Shown here: positions 1 to 12,100 of the stretch, piece by piece
Layout of the letters: each line of letters opens with the position of its first letter
Numbering within the stretch: the first letter of the stretch is position 1
Origin: Cynocephalus volans
Lineage: Eukaryota; Chordata; Mammalia; Dermoptera; Cynocephalidae
NCBI RefSeq assembly: GCF_027409185.1
Contig: NC_084464.1
Coordinates: 50,381,095-50,445,094 of the forward strand
Direction of reading: 5' to 3'
Length of the DNA stretch: 64,000 nucleotides
Program-made: the position numbers and the translations under genes
The notes under the pieces: model-generated
Seen by the model: only the letters and a program-made list of their open reading frames with translations
What the model was told of the DNA's origin: nothing
Databases searched by the model: none

Positions 1-1060
1 CCAGTCTAAGAAGAGACACCCTGTCCTCAGGGACCCCCCAGAGCTGGGTTTGAGGGGGGGTCTCGTCAGGGCCCTGCAGAGGTTCTTGCCCGGCTCACCA
101 CATGTACATCTGTGGCTTTGCTCTGAATTCCTATAAACAGAGATTAGAAATCCCAGGAACTGAAACACGATTAATCACCCTCCGTTATTGCCCTTCCCTG
201 GGTGACTCAGCCATAGGAAAATCACACTCCTGAGTGAAACCAGAATGTAAAGTGAAAGAGAGAGTGATGAGTGACAGAGGCAGCTGGTGACACAGCCTGG
301 CAGCTGCAGGGCCTCGTCCACAGAGGGAGCTCCTGACACCACAGACAGAGGCCCAAGGGAACCCAGCCCCAGGGAGCCGCACTGCAGGATGGCCCTAGAC
401 CGGGCAGGAGCGCAGCAGCCAGAGTCTTGGGCGGTCTCGGAGGCGGGTCTGCTGTGCAGGCCTCTGAGCCCTGCCCTTTCTGCACTGCTGCTTTGGCTTT
501 GGCTCATGCAGCTCCCCACCTGGAGTGCCCTCCCTGTCCCTCCAGTGTGCCACGTCCTGCTCTCTGTCAGCCCCAACTGGCCTCCCCAGAGTTGTCCTCA
601 CACTCTCTTTATGAGCCACTCTGGGCACTTGCTGTCACCTGACTGGTTTGGAGTACGTGGGAACTTTTCTCACCTAGACCCTGAAGACTCAAGAACAGTG
701 GGTGCCTGTAGCAAGCAGAATGGACCCAGCCCTTAGGAAAACATAAATGAATGAATGAACGAAGGAATGGGTGGAAGAACAGAATTAGAACCCAAACTTT
801 CCGTTTTCTTGGCAGAAGCCTGAAGTTGGGCTCCACGAAATGCTGGGGGACACCCAGCCCCACTGCCTTTCTCTAAGAATGTGAGAAACCCTCTCTGATT
901 TGAGGGGCCTTAGTAATCACCTGAAAAGTAGGCCCTGCAAGGTCACACAGCTTACCAGGAGCAAAGCCAGGGCTCTCACTGGGATCCACTGTCTTCCTCC
1001 CTCTGCCTGACCTTCCACCCTTGTACCTGGACTCTGGGCTCTGGGCCAGGAAGGAAACCA
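1..1060. other. Unique intergenic sequence; short TGAA microsatellite
   Basis: No gene or clear repeat is visible apart from a degenerate (TGAA)n run at about 743-771. Open frames of up to 149 codons occur on both strands, but they overlap each other, lack recognisable domains and look like chance in GC-rich DNA. Confidence 0.5.
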
Positions 1061-1068
1061 TAGGGAGG

Positions 1069-1188
1069 GGCTGGCTGGTTTGCTCAGTTGGTTAAAGCAT
1101 GCTGCTGATAACACCAAGGTCCAGAGTTCGATCCCTGTACCAGCCAGCTGCCAAAAAAAAAAAAAAAAGAAGAAAGAAGAAAGAAAAA
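1069..1188 (+). mobile_element. CYN-type tRNA-Ile SINE, monomer
   Basis: A tRNA-like unit with an A box at about 1080-1098 and a B box GTTCGATCCC at 1126-1135, closing with CCAGCCAGCTGCC and an A-rich tail that decays into AAG repeats. There is no separate 3' body, as expected for monomeric CYN. Imperfect duplications of GAAACC...AGGG flank it (from 1054 and from 1189), suggesting target-site duplication. Confidence 0.85.
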
Positions 1189-1529
1189 GAAACCCTGAGG
1201 GGGACAGGCTGCTCTGTACTGCGCCAGTGGGGTGGGGCGGCCATGGCAGCGGCTCACTGGTTCCACCCTGGGTGGGCACAATTCATCACCAAGAGAGCCT
1301 GGCCAGGGCTGGCAGCTTCTGCAGCCCAGGGAAAGCTGTGCTTTGCAAACACAGAGCCACCTGGATCCCTGTCCCAGTTCTTATGTAAGCACCCGGGAAG
1401 AGGAGGCCTGCCTGGGTACCTTTCTTCTGCTGGCACAGCTCCCGGGCTCTCTCTAGCCTGAGGGTCCTGGCATAGGCTGCTCTGGAGAGGTCCTGCCCAG
1501 ATTTTCCCTGGCCTCTTGATGGCAACAAT

Positions 1530-1785
1530 GTTTGGAGATGATAATAAAAATTATTATTCCAGGTTACTCTGCCAGGCGCTTCACCAATACTTTCTTACCT
1601 AACCCTTTTACAAACCCAATGAGGTAGCTACTGTTATTATCCCCATTTTATGGTTTTATGGGATGAAGATATTGGGGCTCTAAGAGGGGCAGTGACTTGC
1701 CCAGGTGGCACAGCTGGTGCATGGTGGAACTGGGTGGGACTGACCAGCTCCAAATCCTTGCTCTACGTCACCACACTGCCAATGA
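1530..1785 (+). mobile_element. MIR SINE
   Basis: Shows the mammalian MIR order: a degraded TGCCAGGCGCT segment, the CAATGAGGTAGCTACTGTTATTATCCCCATTTTA-like core region, then TTGCCCAGGT and a 3' half around CACTGCC. Old and diverged. Confidence 0.8.
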
Positions 1786-2289
1786 CCCAGCTGCTGCCAC
1801 GCTCGTCCCAACCTCTCAAATGTCTCCAAGGAGAAGGGCACCCAAACCCTCGGTGCAAGAAACAAGCCCTCTGGATAAATTACAAAGTGGCTGTGGGTGC
1901 TGGGGGAATGGGAGATTGTGGGTCCCTCTGCTTAGCCATGATAGAAGTGTCCATTGGAAACCCACTTGGAATCTCCCCTCTGTCTGGTTCGACTGATAGG
2001 GAAGGGAGAGGGGCGAGAACTAGCAGGTGACAAAAGGGGTGCACCTACCGGTGCCAGCCTTGGGTCAGGCCTCTGTAAGATGATGACAGTCAGCCTAGGA
2101 TAAAATGATTACCTTGGGTTTACAGGACACAGCTTATCAGAACCCAACTTCGAAAGGCAAATAGAAATAATAGGGCTTCCTGCCCAGGTGATCATGGGAT
2201 TGGTGTGAAAATAGATAAGATAATGGAGGGGAAAGTCTTGCGACCTCATTTAAAAACAAACAAACAAACAGACAAGTTTATACATCCAC

Positions 2290-2420
2290 GGGTGAGGAAA
2301 CTAAAGGACAGAGAGAGGGTATGATTTGCCCCAGGTCAGCCAATGACTTAGAGGCAAACACAAGACTTGAACCAGACCCTCTGATTCCACCCCTGGGTTC
2401 TGGCTCCTCAACACTGACTT
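2290..2420 (+). mobile_element. MIR SINE, partial
   Basis: Contains GAGGAAACTAAAGGACAGAG, a CCAGGTCAGCCA segment and CTTGAACCAGACC, matching the 3' half of MIR. An (AAAC)n run precedes it at about 2252-2272. Confidence 0.7.
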
Positions 2421-2487
2421 CTCCAGAGAGTGAATCTCATTGCTAAAACTGCTTTTCTAAGTATCTTGTTTATGAATGTTAATGCAA

Positions 2488-2565
2488 GAGGTCTTCAAAA
2501 AGTTCATGGAAAGATTTGTATTATCTTTTAATTCCATATTTCCATGAACTTTTTGAGGTACCCTC
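2488..2565 (-). mobile_element. Palindromic mariner-like MITE, copy 1
   Basis: A 78-bp near-palindrome. CTTCAAAAAGTTCATGGAAA at the left end is mirrored by TTTCCATGAACTTTTTGA plus GTACCCTC at the right. Its asymmetric centre reads as the reverse complement of the other copies at 22884, 30177 and 34328, so it is inverted relative to them. Size, terminal repeats and TA-rich targets suggest a nonautonomous Tc1/mariner element. I cannot name the family with certainty. Confidence 0.75.
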
Positions 2566-2569
2566 ATCT

Positions 2570-3915
2570 AGGGTGGGGGTCCTTTACACTGTAGTATAAA
2601 CGAATGGTCAGCATGCTTGGCAAACAGACAACAAAGAACAGGGCAGTGAGGGAAATGTAGAAGGACTGGGAACTGAGGTTGGGGATGAGAAGGGACAATT
2701 TAGAACTACGTAAGGCTTGGGGCCAGGTGGAGCACCACAGTGCCTAGGCCGTGGGGGAAAAGGAGGTCTGTCTGGAAGCAGCAGGAGAGCTCAGGAAAGA
2801 GAGATGCGAGTGCCAGACACAGACTTTACCAGCTGATCCACGGACTCTGTGTCCGGACCCTTCCTCCCCAGGATGAGAAGCTGGGCCTGGGGTTAGACCA
2901 CAGAGACCTGTCCCCATGGGCTCTCTCTGGGCCTCCAGCTCTACTGAGAGCTGCCCTGGGGCAGATGGGAGCCCCGGCTCCATTTTCCCTTCTTTATGAG
3001 AACCATAAATAAGAATCTGACAGTCATTCTGGTTTCAGGGGCCATCCCTGGCCGGTGAGGAGCTTGGCCGCAGCTCCTGTGCTTGTGTGCCAGCGTCATG
3101 AGATGGCAGCATGGATCCTTGTTCATGACGTGAAAGGGCTGAGTCTAGAACCTCATCCCCAAGTTAACTGGACTCTGAGAACAGTCGTCTCTTTTTCTTC
3201 TTTTCTTGGTTTTATTTAACTTTGTTCGCCCTTCATGCACCTATATCATCAAGCCATGAAAATTAATCTGGGAAAAATAGGCAAACAAACAAAAATATAA
3301 AGAAGAAAGTTAAATACGCTCGTTATTTCACTCCTAAGGGAACAAACGATGGTGAACACTTCGGCATACTTCCCCCCAGTGTCTATACTACACGCACACC
3401 TGAGTATTTCACAGACTCCTGGGTGGCTGTGTGAAGGCTTTACCACGTGTGCAGCTTCCTGCCCCCTCAGAGGAACAGCGCACAGTCTCCTTTCTGAAAA
3501 GCCCCCTGGGCACCCACGGAAAAGCTGATCTGTGGCTCTTCCTGGTGGACCCAGGTACTAGATCATTTGCATATACTGATGCTTCAGGCTGATTTACATG
3601 AACATCCCTGGGACACTGTACAGACAGCCTTCCCGCCTCCCTCCACCACCCACCAAGCTCCGTCTGGGGCTGGGAACTTGGGGATCGTCCACACACTCCA
3701 CTCTCCCAGCTGCTTCCTCTCTCCCGAGGAGCCTGGCCGTCATCCTGCTCACGCGTGCTGTGGCCTCAGAGTTGGAGTCATCTCTCACTCCCAAAGTAAA
3801 CAGTCTCTGTCCGGACCTGGTCCATTCACAGCCGTTCAGGCCATCACCATCAAGCCTGCCTCATGACACTTATGCCCATGATGTCACGTTTCAAAAGGTT
3901 CCACTGTGCAAATGA
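2570..3915. other. Unique intergenic sequence
   Basis: No gene or confidently classified repeat seen. A T-rich and then A-rich patch at about 3190-3310 could be an old retroelement remnant but has no diagnostic motif. Confidence 0.4.
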
Positions 3916-4075
3916 AGGACATCAACTGGGCTAGGTGCCATACTGGGCTCTTTCATCATTGTCTTCTCAAATCTTCACAGAACATTCCTATATCCCACTC
4001 TACAGATGGGGAAACTGAGGCTCAGAGATGTAGGCGGATTTGCCTAAGGAAAGCTGGGAGGACAGTCCAAAGCCA
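3916..4075 (+). mobile_element. MIR SINE
   Basis: GGTGCCATACTGGGCTCTTT, then CTACAGATGGGGAAACTGAG and GCTCAGAGATGT, follow MIR order. Confidence 0.75.
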
Positions 4076-4084
4076 TGGACCTTC

Positions 4085-5105
4085 CTGTCTCTCTCCACCA
4101 CCTCCATGATGCTCAATGAAAAACATGTTCATATGTTAGTGCCAGTCGGAACTATTGCTTACCCCGTGACAGCCCTGTGTTCCCGCACTGCCCTGATATC
4201 ATTCCCACCAAAGGCAGAAGATCAGACGTAATAGTTAACCTGAGTGGCCTTAGCATTCATTTCATGAGACTATGTAAACTGTGGAAATAGCTGTATCACC
4301 TCCATTACTGCCTTCAAGGGCACCTTGGGAACCCCAGTTTGGGAGCATCTAGCAAGGCCAGCATATCCAGGCACTGACCGCCCACCAGGTGTTCAGTCAT
4401 CTTGGGGGTCTGTCCCAGTCAGTTATTCATTGGTGAGCTCTTGAGCATTTAGTATATGTTCAGGATTGAACCTCAGATCAGTAAGACTCAGCCCCTGCCC
4501 TCAGGTACTCCCAGGTATGTGTGTGTGCACGTGCATGTATAATTCTTTGTAATCTGGATGTACTTGTTCATCAATTGCCACAGGTCGAGTTCTCTGGGAT
4601 GCAGCTGCTGAGATGAGGTAGGCATGGGAAAGGGTCACTGAGGAGTGAGACCCGCAAAATGAAACAGGAAAAGGAGCCGGGAGGCTGAGCCCGCGTCTGG
4701 CAGGGCATTTCCACGCAGGAATGAGTAAGGAACAGGCGACATGAGGAAGACTCACGCAATCCTGGGCTGGGCCGCTGGGCTCTGGGCCAGCCAGGAAAAG
4801 TTTCTGCTTCCTTGAGAACTAGGGACAGGGGACATGAGGGGACCATGAAGAAAGCCTGAAGACCAAGAACCAGGGCCAGAGGTGAGCCCCCAGGCTGGGA
4901 GGAGCAGGCTGGCAGGGGAGGCCAGGGGGTGACAGCCAGCTGGACACCTCTCCCTCCTGTCAGTCAGCGCTGGCTGTGAGCACGTGCAAACTGCATTTGA
5001 GTAACAAGTGAGGTAACATTTGCGTAGCTCTTTACATAACATCCCCAGGGCTCCCCTCCCCTAGCTGAGTCTGTCCCCCAGGATCTGCGAGTCACACCAG
5101 ACTTC
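4085..5105. other. Mostly unique intergenic sequence
   Basis: No gene seen. A weak MIR/L2-like patch lies at about 4415-4505 (ATTTAGTATATGTTCAGG, then CAGCCCCTGCCCTCAGG). The remainder has no recognisable element. Confidence 0.4.
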
Positions 5106-5109
5106 TCTC

Positions 5110-5700
5110 CCCTCACGCCTTCAACCCATCAGTCCCCAGACCAGTCTACCTCATGAAGACTCCATGAGAATCCTGCTCTTGCCCCATCCCACGGCATCCC
5201 TAGCCTGGACGGACCGCACTCCCCTCTCTGTCCCCCAGTGTCAATGTCTCTCGCCTCCTTCCTCCTATCTCCCTGCCCCCTCTGACTTGTTCTCTCTGCT
5301 ACAAAATTGACCACAGCCCTCTCCTGCCTAAACCCATTAACCTTGAGACAAAGCTCTGCATTCTCACACACACCGGCTCTCTTGTCCCTGGGCCTCCCTG
5401 AACTGTCCCCTCTTCTGGAACTCTCTGGGCCTGACTAATTCCTGCTGTGACCTTCAGGTCTCAGCTTCCACACTGCTCACTCAGGAAGCCTTCCCTGGAT
5501 TCCCCATCCCCCCTCCAAGGTGAGATGTTTCTGCTCCAATTCCCTGCCATGGTATTTACCAGGTTATTGTTACTAGTTAATTACAGTGAGTCCAAGAGGG
5601 ACAAATCCCTGTCTGTTTTGCCCACATTGTGCCCGCAGGGTGCAGCACAATACCCATGTCGTCAACAAAAGTTTTCTGAGCATCTGTCAAATGTCAGGCA
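5110..5700 (+). mobile_element. LINE-2 (L2) 3' portion
   Basis: Shows the characteristic L2 3' order: CTCTGCCTAAACCC-type text, CTGGAACTCTCTGGG, CCTTCAGGTCTCAGCTTCC, GGAAGCCTTCCCTGG, then a GTGCAGCACAATACC segment before the 3' end. Diverged, with no usable reading frame. Confidence 0.75.
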
Positions 5701-5814
5701 CCACAGCAGGCCCTGGGGAGATGACGGGGTATTAGCAAAGTGTGTGTCTTCACTGAGCTTACCCTCTCAGTTTGTGCATATTCTAGTTATTGCAGTGAAC
5801 ATGGGAAAGGAAAA

Positions 5815-5888
5815 ATGGAAGGAAGGAAGAAAGAAGGGAGGGAGGGAGGGAGGCAAGGAGAGAAGGAGAAAGAAAAGAAAAAAAAGGT
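5815..5888 (+). repeat. GGAA/GGGA/GAAA-rich simple repeat
   Basis: An almost pure purine tract made of GGAAG, GGGA and GAAAGAAAA units. Confidence 0.85.
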
Positions 5889-6034
5889 CTGTTCCTGTCC
5901 AAACTCCTAGGTGGATAGAGAGAGTTCAGGGCCCTGCTCTGCTCGGGTTCCTGCCTCACTTCTTTTCACCTTCCTGCACAAACTTTATGTTCCAGAGAAA
6001 ATGCAGCTCCCCAGAGCACTGTGTTCTTTCCTAC

Positions 6035-6330
6035 CTCTGAGCCTACCTCTGAGCTGTGCCACCTGCATGTAACGCCTCTGCTGGTCTCTTAGTTCCTGCT
6101 TCACCTTCACGCTCTCAAGTGTCGTCTCCCCGGCTTGTGTCAGATGCTTTCTTCCCAGGGAACACAGCTCCCAGGTGACACTTATCATGTTGCATGCCAA
6201 CTATTTGTCTATATGCCACATCCGTCTCCCACCAGCCTGTGAGCTCTGTGAGGGTGGAAACCAAGTCTCATTTATCTCAGATCCCTCGAGATCCTAGACT
6301 TGTGCCCAGCCCAGAGCTGTCTCTTGGGTG
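6035..6330 (+). mobile_element. LINE-2 (L2) 3' portion, second copy
   Basis: CTGTGAGCTCTGTGAGGGTG, CAAGTCTCATTTATC and GTGCCCAGCCCAGAGC match the last 150 bp of L2. The upstream part, with TTCCTGCTTCACCTTCAC, is weaker. Confidence 0.6.
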
Positions 6331-6654
6331 TCTGCTGAACTGCACACAAAGACCTTGACTCAATCCTGGGCATCATTCACCACCGCATTATTCTCCCGGC
6401 CCTGCTCAGGTCCACATGCTGCTCAGGCCAAGTGCAGGGCTGATGGTTCAGCTCTCTCGGCCCCGTGGGGCAGGCTCATCACGTTTCCCAGACACAACGC
6501 TGTCCCTCCGCCTTGATGTGGTGCCCCCGTCCCCATTTTCCTGAGAGTCCTCAATTCCAGGGGACTGGAGACCGTGGACAGGCAAAGGACCTTTGGGGTC
6601 TGGAGCCCAAGCAGGGACCACCAGCACTTCACGCACTGCTCTCCTGGCTGCCCC

Positions 6655-7150
6655 CATCCCTACCCCCTCTCACTCCCAAAGGTAACCACTCTCATAACAT
6701 CTAACACTGTAGGTTCATTGCTGCTGTGTTTAAACTTCATGTAGGTGGAGTCACAGGATACAACATTTTTGGAATCTGTCTTCTTTGACTCAACGTAATT
6801 GTGAGGTGCATTCACACTGTTGTGTGTAGCAGTCGCTGTGCATTTTCATTGCGTTTAATATCCCATTATAAGAATGTGCACTATTTCTGGATTTTCTAGA
6901 GGAAAGAGAAAACAAAAAGATGCACCTTAACGTATTGATCTGTTCTACTATTGATAAGTATTTTGGATGTTTCCAGTGTTTGGCTCTTACATGTGGTGCT
7001 GTTATGAACATTGTGAACAGTTTTATGGGGGCAGACAGGTGCATTTCTGTTGGAAAGAAACAAAGGAAAGGAATTGCTGGGTCATAAGATGTACACGTGT
7101 TCAGCTTTAAAGATACTGTCAGACAGTTTTTTTGAGTGGTTGCACACCCT
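6655..7150 (-). mobile_element. Old L1 (L1M) fragment, antisense
   Basis: Read on the minus strand this is the 3' part of an L1. The plus strand shows its mirror landmarks: AGGTAACCACTCTCA, ACTATTGATAAGTATTTTGG, GAATTGCTGGGTCATAAG and TGAGTGGTTGCACACCC. Confidence 0.75.
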
Positions 7151-7159
7151 TTTTTTAAT

Positions 7160-7317
7160 TAAAAAAAGAAAGTCTCAGTCTACATAAACATATACAGGAG
7201 GGGAACTGGTAATAGTGTTTGAGGGGGTGGTTACAAAACAGAGCTGCAGAGACATAAATTTCACTCTGCAGTCTTTTATACCTTTGGAATTTTGAAGCAT
7301 GTTAAAGTATAACCAAG
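7160..7317 (+). mobile_element. L1 3' end, interrupted by an LTR
   Basis: CTTTTATACCTTTGGAATTT and GAAGCATGTTAAAGTATAAC match an L1M/L1MB 3' untranslated end. The LTR at 7318 interrupts it, and an A/T-rich tail continues after 7725. Confidence 0.6.
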
Positions 7318-7720
7318 TGCTGTGGATTGATTGAATTGTGTCCCCCAAAGTCTGTATAGAAGTTTCATTCTCACTATAACTGTTGAGGGTGGCAAATCCT
7401 GTCATGTAATTGAAAGGCGGGGCTTTGAAGAGGTGATTAGATTCTGAGGACCACGCCTAGTGAACAGATTAATGATGTGGTCGGGGCGTGGTTCTGAGGG
7501 CTTTAAAGGGAGAGCACACGATTCTCTCTGCTCTGCCATTTTCTGCCATGTGAGACCCCTGCATTGCTGTAAAGCCACCATCAAAGAACATCCTCACCAG
7601 ATGTGTTTTCTGGACTTTGGACTTTCCAGTCTCTGAAACTGTAAGCAATAAATTTTGTTTTCTTTTTAAAATACCCAGTTCCATGTGTTTTGTTAAAAGC
7701 AACAGAAATGGACTAATACA
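7318..7720 (+). mobile_element. MaLR (MST-like) solo LTR
   Basis: A 403-bp LTR that starts TGCTGTGGATTGATTG and ends GGACTAATACA, with AATAAA at about 7648 near the 3' end. It is flanked by a 5-bp duplication with one mismatch (CCAAG at 7313-7317, CCTAG at 7721-7725). No internal retroviral sequence is attached, so it is a solo LTR. Same family and length as the copy at 25412. Confidence 0.8.
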
Positions 7721-7772
7721 CCTAGAAACACATTTTTTTTAAAAAAAGAAGAATGGGGAGAAAAGCCCATGT

Positions 7773-8630
7773 CCTTTTCAGACACCTTCTGAGGATGCTG
7801 ATAATGTCAGTTTCCATTCACCCCCAGATCCCTGACTGTTAGTGGCGCTCCCCACCCCACCCCTCCATTCTTCACTTTTATACAGAGAACTCCTAGTCTC
7901 CAGGGGGAGGCAGAAACCCCCAAGCCCCAAAGAGGAGCTCCCAGCATGACATGGGGAGCAGGAATACAGAGCCTTGGAGAGAACAGAGGAGAAAGAACAA
8001 CAGGGGCAGATGAATAAACACAGAGCTAATCGCACCCATAAATCCCAAGGAGACGTGGAACCAAGGTGTGGCCCAGATTCATTGGAGATGAGCTGGAAGG
8101 ACTTGCTAGTTAAGAAAGGTTTGAAGGGTCAGGGTGACAGAGGACAGGAAAGAAGGGGCATACCACCCGCATGGGTGAGGGGGGAAGTGGATGGTGAGTA
8201 TATGTGGGCTGTGGGGCCCTGCTCCCCTTCTCTTTTCCTTCCAGAGTCTTCCACCACCCCACTCCCCCTCATGTACAGACACCACCCTGACCCTAAGAAT
8301 TTTGGACATTTCTCATTCAAGGATACCACCTGCCACCTACCCACTTGGGTTCCCAGACCTAGAAGGACAAACACCCCCTGTCCCACCCCTCACCCAACCC
8401 AGCCCACCGATGACCAGGGGGCACTTGCACCTCTAACTGGAGCCAAGAGGAAGTGCCTGCTGAGCTGGACCCGCAGGAGGGAACCAACACCACCTGGCTG
8501 CGTCTGCCTCCCTCAGTCCCAGGTCCTTTGAGAGAGTTGAGAAGGGGAGATGGCAGCCAGCAGAGTGTCACTGCCAAGTAGTGTAAATGGGTCCTCAGGG
8601 GCAGCGTAATACCTGGCAGAGCTGGGCATG
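7773..8630. other. Unique intergenic sequence with a chance open frame
   Basis: A 185-codon frame (7974-8531, + strand) is open but has no conserved motif, signal sequence or splice context, and other frames are open alongside it. I see no gene here. Confidence 0.4.
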
Positions 8631-8634
8631 TCAC

Positions 8635-8750
8635 TCACTCACTTATTCATTCAGCAAAGTGCATGCTATGAGCCAGACCCAGTGTGAGGTACTGGTGACA
8701 AATGATGAAGATGATGACATTGCTCTGCTGAGCTTACGGCTGAGACAGTT
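8635..8750 (+). mobile_element. MIR/L2-like fragment
   Basis: TTATTCATTCAGCAAAGTGC then CTATGAGCCAGACCCAGTGT resemble the start of MIR3/L2-type repeats. Confidence 0.4.
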
Positions 8751-8764
8751 ACGCTGGTTTGATG

Positions 8765-9165
8765 TGATAAAGAGCTCCTGCAAATCAATAAGAAAATGGC
8801 CTACAATCCTCAATAGATAAAAGTGAGCAAAGGACAGGAGCAGACAATTCACAGGGGGAAAAAAAAGAGAGAAATGCAAGTGACTCTTAAAGATTTGAAA
8901 AGATGCCCAACTTTTCCTGCAATAAGAGAATTGCATATTTAAACTAGCACTGCCATACTATTTTCACCTATCAGATTGGCAAAGATTGAATGTCTGTCGG
9001 TACACTGAGTTGGCAAAGATGTGTAGAAACAGTGTTCAGATTTTCCTGCTGAACATGTAAGTTGGAACAAACCCTCTGGAGAACAACTTGGCCACAGTTA
9101 TAGAAATTATTAATGCACATTCACTTTGTCCCAGCAATTCCACTTTGCTTCTGTAGTTTTTGCAT
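8765..9165 (+). mobile_element. Old L1 (L1M/L1ME) fragment
   Basis: Contains landmarks of the end of ORF2 and the 3' region of ancient L1: CAATAAGAAAATGGCC, GGAGCAGACAATTCACAG, ATTTGAAAAGATGCCCAAC and TTCACCTATCAGATTGGC. Heavily diverged. Confidence 0.7.
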
Positions 9166-9169
9166 TTTA

Positions 9170-12100
9170 AATCACCTAACCATGTTAGCTATTCAAAAAT
9201 AAATTAAAACAAATTTAAAAGCCTTCCCCCTAGAGCAATGTGGGTGCTTACTGAGAGAACCATGGCTCTTGCAATTCAAGTCTGTCAAGCAGCTTCTTAC
9301 TCAGCCACACACAATGATGGGTGTATGTTCTTTGACCATTAGAGAACTTTAAACAGTTTTTAAAGATAATCACTTATCTGTCTATCCCCAATGGCTGGTT
9401 GGTTAGGAATGGGAAGGAGAAAAAATACTGATATTGAAACATAACAACCCAGCAAGGAGTTTCACATTTTGTCTCAAGGAGCTGATCCCAGGTCCAGAAT
9501 TTGCATTTATCTGATCAAAATTATTTTCAAACACACCAAGGCATCTTTTAATATTATTATTATTAAAAATAATATTAAAATGAAACAAGAAAGGGCTGAT
9601 TCTTTCCAATTAGGCTTTGCTGTTATTGGAAATGGAGACTACACTCACATATACCTGCACTGTGTTAACTGTAGAGACATACTTAGAAAGGGCAGCGTGA
9701 AACTTTCTCCCCCAAGTAGAAACCATACTTGAAATATATGACAATAAACCAGTTGATTTTTCATGATGCGAGATGCAAGAATACCATGTCATGTCCAGAA
9801 ACAATTTTTGACAATTGTTGATGTTCTAACATGTAAAATAGTATCCATTCACTTTTAAATGCATCCAGTCCCTAATCTAAACATGATATAAATTGTCACC
9901 TTGAATTTGTCCAATAAATCATATTTTTTAAGTAGTAAGTGGTTGTTACATTAGAAAACTCCAAATTAGTCTTTACACATTATAAATGTTTAATTAAAAT
10001 GAACTCTAAAATATAATCTTTAATAATACATTTCAATTTCCAATGTTATATAATATTGTTGAAACTATCAGCAACTTTTAAACTGAGAAACACTACCTAA
10101 ACTCTAATATTCTTGGCTTCCAAGACTCAACAGTCAGAAATGTCCAGGATCCTACACTCTGCACAGAGCAAAAAATAAAAATAAATAAAAAATAAACACG
10201 TAGATGTCCAGGTCTACAGCTCTCCATGACCTGTCACTGCAAGGTGGCTGTGTATTTAGCAACTCCTGGCTTCCTCTCCATCTCCCCATCCCACTTGTAT
10301 TCTGAGGAAAAACCTGGTGCTCTTGTGATAAAAGTGACTCAGAAGCAATGGTGGGTGGAGACTGGGAGGTAGGCCAGGGCTGAAGGGCTGCTGGGGTGGG
10401 GGCCTAGTAGAGGGCCTAGCACAGGGCCCTGAAGTCAACATCAGCAATTCTGCTCTACGGATCACTGAGTGATACTCAGCAGTCATCAGAGCCTGACGGG
10501 GCCAAAGCCCCTGGAAACCCACCTGACTAGGCACTGGTAAGTGTTTAGGATTGGGATTACAGTAACGAATAACTTGGGGGGAGGTGCACGGTGTTCAGGT
10601 GCAAGAAGCGTGGAAACGGGAACTTTAACCCCAGGAGTGGGTGGTCACCCCCCACCTTTGTCGTGTTCCTCAGAGGCCAGGAAGGGGCTGCCTGGGTCAG
10701 GACGACAAGGCCCCGGCCTCAAGAATCCTGCTCCGAGCCACTTCACACAAACTGTGGTGGTGTTGGAGGCAGGGTTTCCAGGAGGTCTTGAGCCCACCTT
10801 CATTCCAATCAAGATCACTTGAGTCAGGACTGGGCACGGAACTGGGGCTTGGCCGATTCCTTTCTGAAGGTCAAACTCTTCTGGGTACGCAGCTGACTGA
10901 CCTCTATCCCTTTCCACCACATCCCAGCACCATTCCCCAAGCCAAGACACACACATTCCTTTTCCACCTCCTGACAGACCCACTGCACAGGCATCTGCCT
11001 TCCCAGCCCACCTCAGAGGCCTTCCTTGGCATGGAGCCACTGATCCCTGAAGGTTGAGAATGTCCCCTAGCCTGAACAAGTGGAAAATGGGAAGTCAGTG
11101 CGACTGACTCATGGAGGCAGCATCCATGCAGGACCAGTGTCCAAGGCCCATTCTCACCTCAGCAGGGGACACTGGGCTCCCTGAATGGGGTTGCTGTCAG
11201 CTGGGAGCACTTGTCTTAAACAACCAGCAACCCTCTCATCACTACCAGTTTCATTACCACCATTTGGAGGCTGTCAGGGTATTGCAGAGGGGGAATTTCA
11301 ATGCAAGTATTCTGTCCACTTTGGGGGCCAGGAGAGCTTTGAGCCCTGTGCTGAAGCTGATGGTTGCCACCTCAAATTCACCCTCCCCTTCTTCCTCATT
11401 ACACTGCCTTATTGTTGGAATGGCAAGATACCCAGCTTAAACGAAACAAACAGACAAGCAATTTCCCAGACTCTCTTTCAGAGCATGGTGGCCAATGATG
11501 CAGTGTTGGGGGTGGGGGCAGTGGAAGGGGGTTGAGGAAAGATTGAATGAAGAGTCCCGACTGAGCGGATAGGTGCCCTGTGCCCTGTTTCCCATATTCC
11601 TTCTTCCTTCTTCAAACTTGGATGTGCTGACTGGGACTCCAGCTGCTGTACTGGACCATGAGGAAGCCTCAAGATAAAAACCCATTCAAAGGATGGAAAG
11701 GCAGAAAACTGGAAGGAGACTGGGCCACTGACGATGTCATGGAGCTTTCTCAGCAACTCTGGACTGGCTTATCTACAGACTTCTTAATAAAGTTCTATCT
11801 TATTAAGATATCATCATTTTTAATCTCTCTTGCTAACAACCAAATACAGTTCCTAACTAAAACATTGAGCTTCCCTAAAATTCTCTTTGAACCAACACAG
11901 GGTCCCATCCCCTGAAGATCTCAGTCACGAGGGGATGACTTTGGGCAGCAGGTACAGGGACTTAGGGTGGGAGCAGCGTGGAACGTGATCCATATACTCA
12001 AACCTGAGACAGCACCTATCATCAAGGGATCATTAACAAAGGGAGATTCCCTTCCACTGCGTTGTCTGGGATAGAACAAAAGGCCCTGGAGCCAGAATTG

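Noticed and set aside
287..736. 149-codon open frame on the + strand
   Set aside because: Overlapped by open frames on both strands, no domain, signal or splice signature. Looks like chance in GC-rich intergenic DNA.
5447..6040. 197-codon open frame on the + strand
   Set aside because: Lies mostly over an L2 remnant and a purine simple repeat (poly-Lys/Arg/Glu stretch), so it is not a gene.
7974..8531. 185-codon open frame on the + strand
   Set aside because: Low-complexity Pro/Arg-rich translation without a recognisable family and with no promoter or splice evidence.
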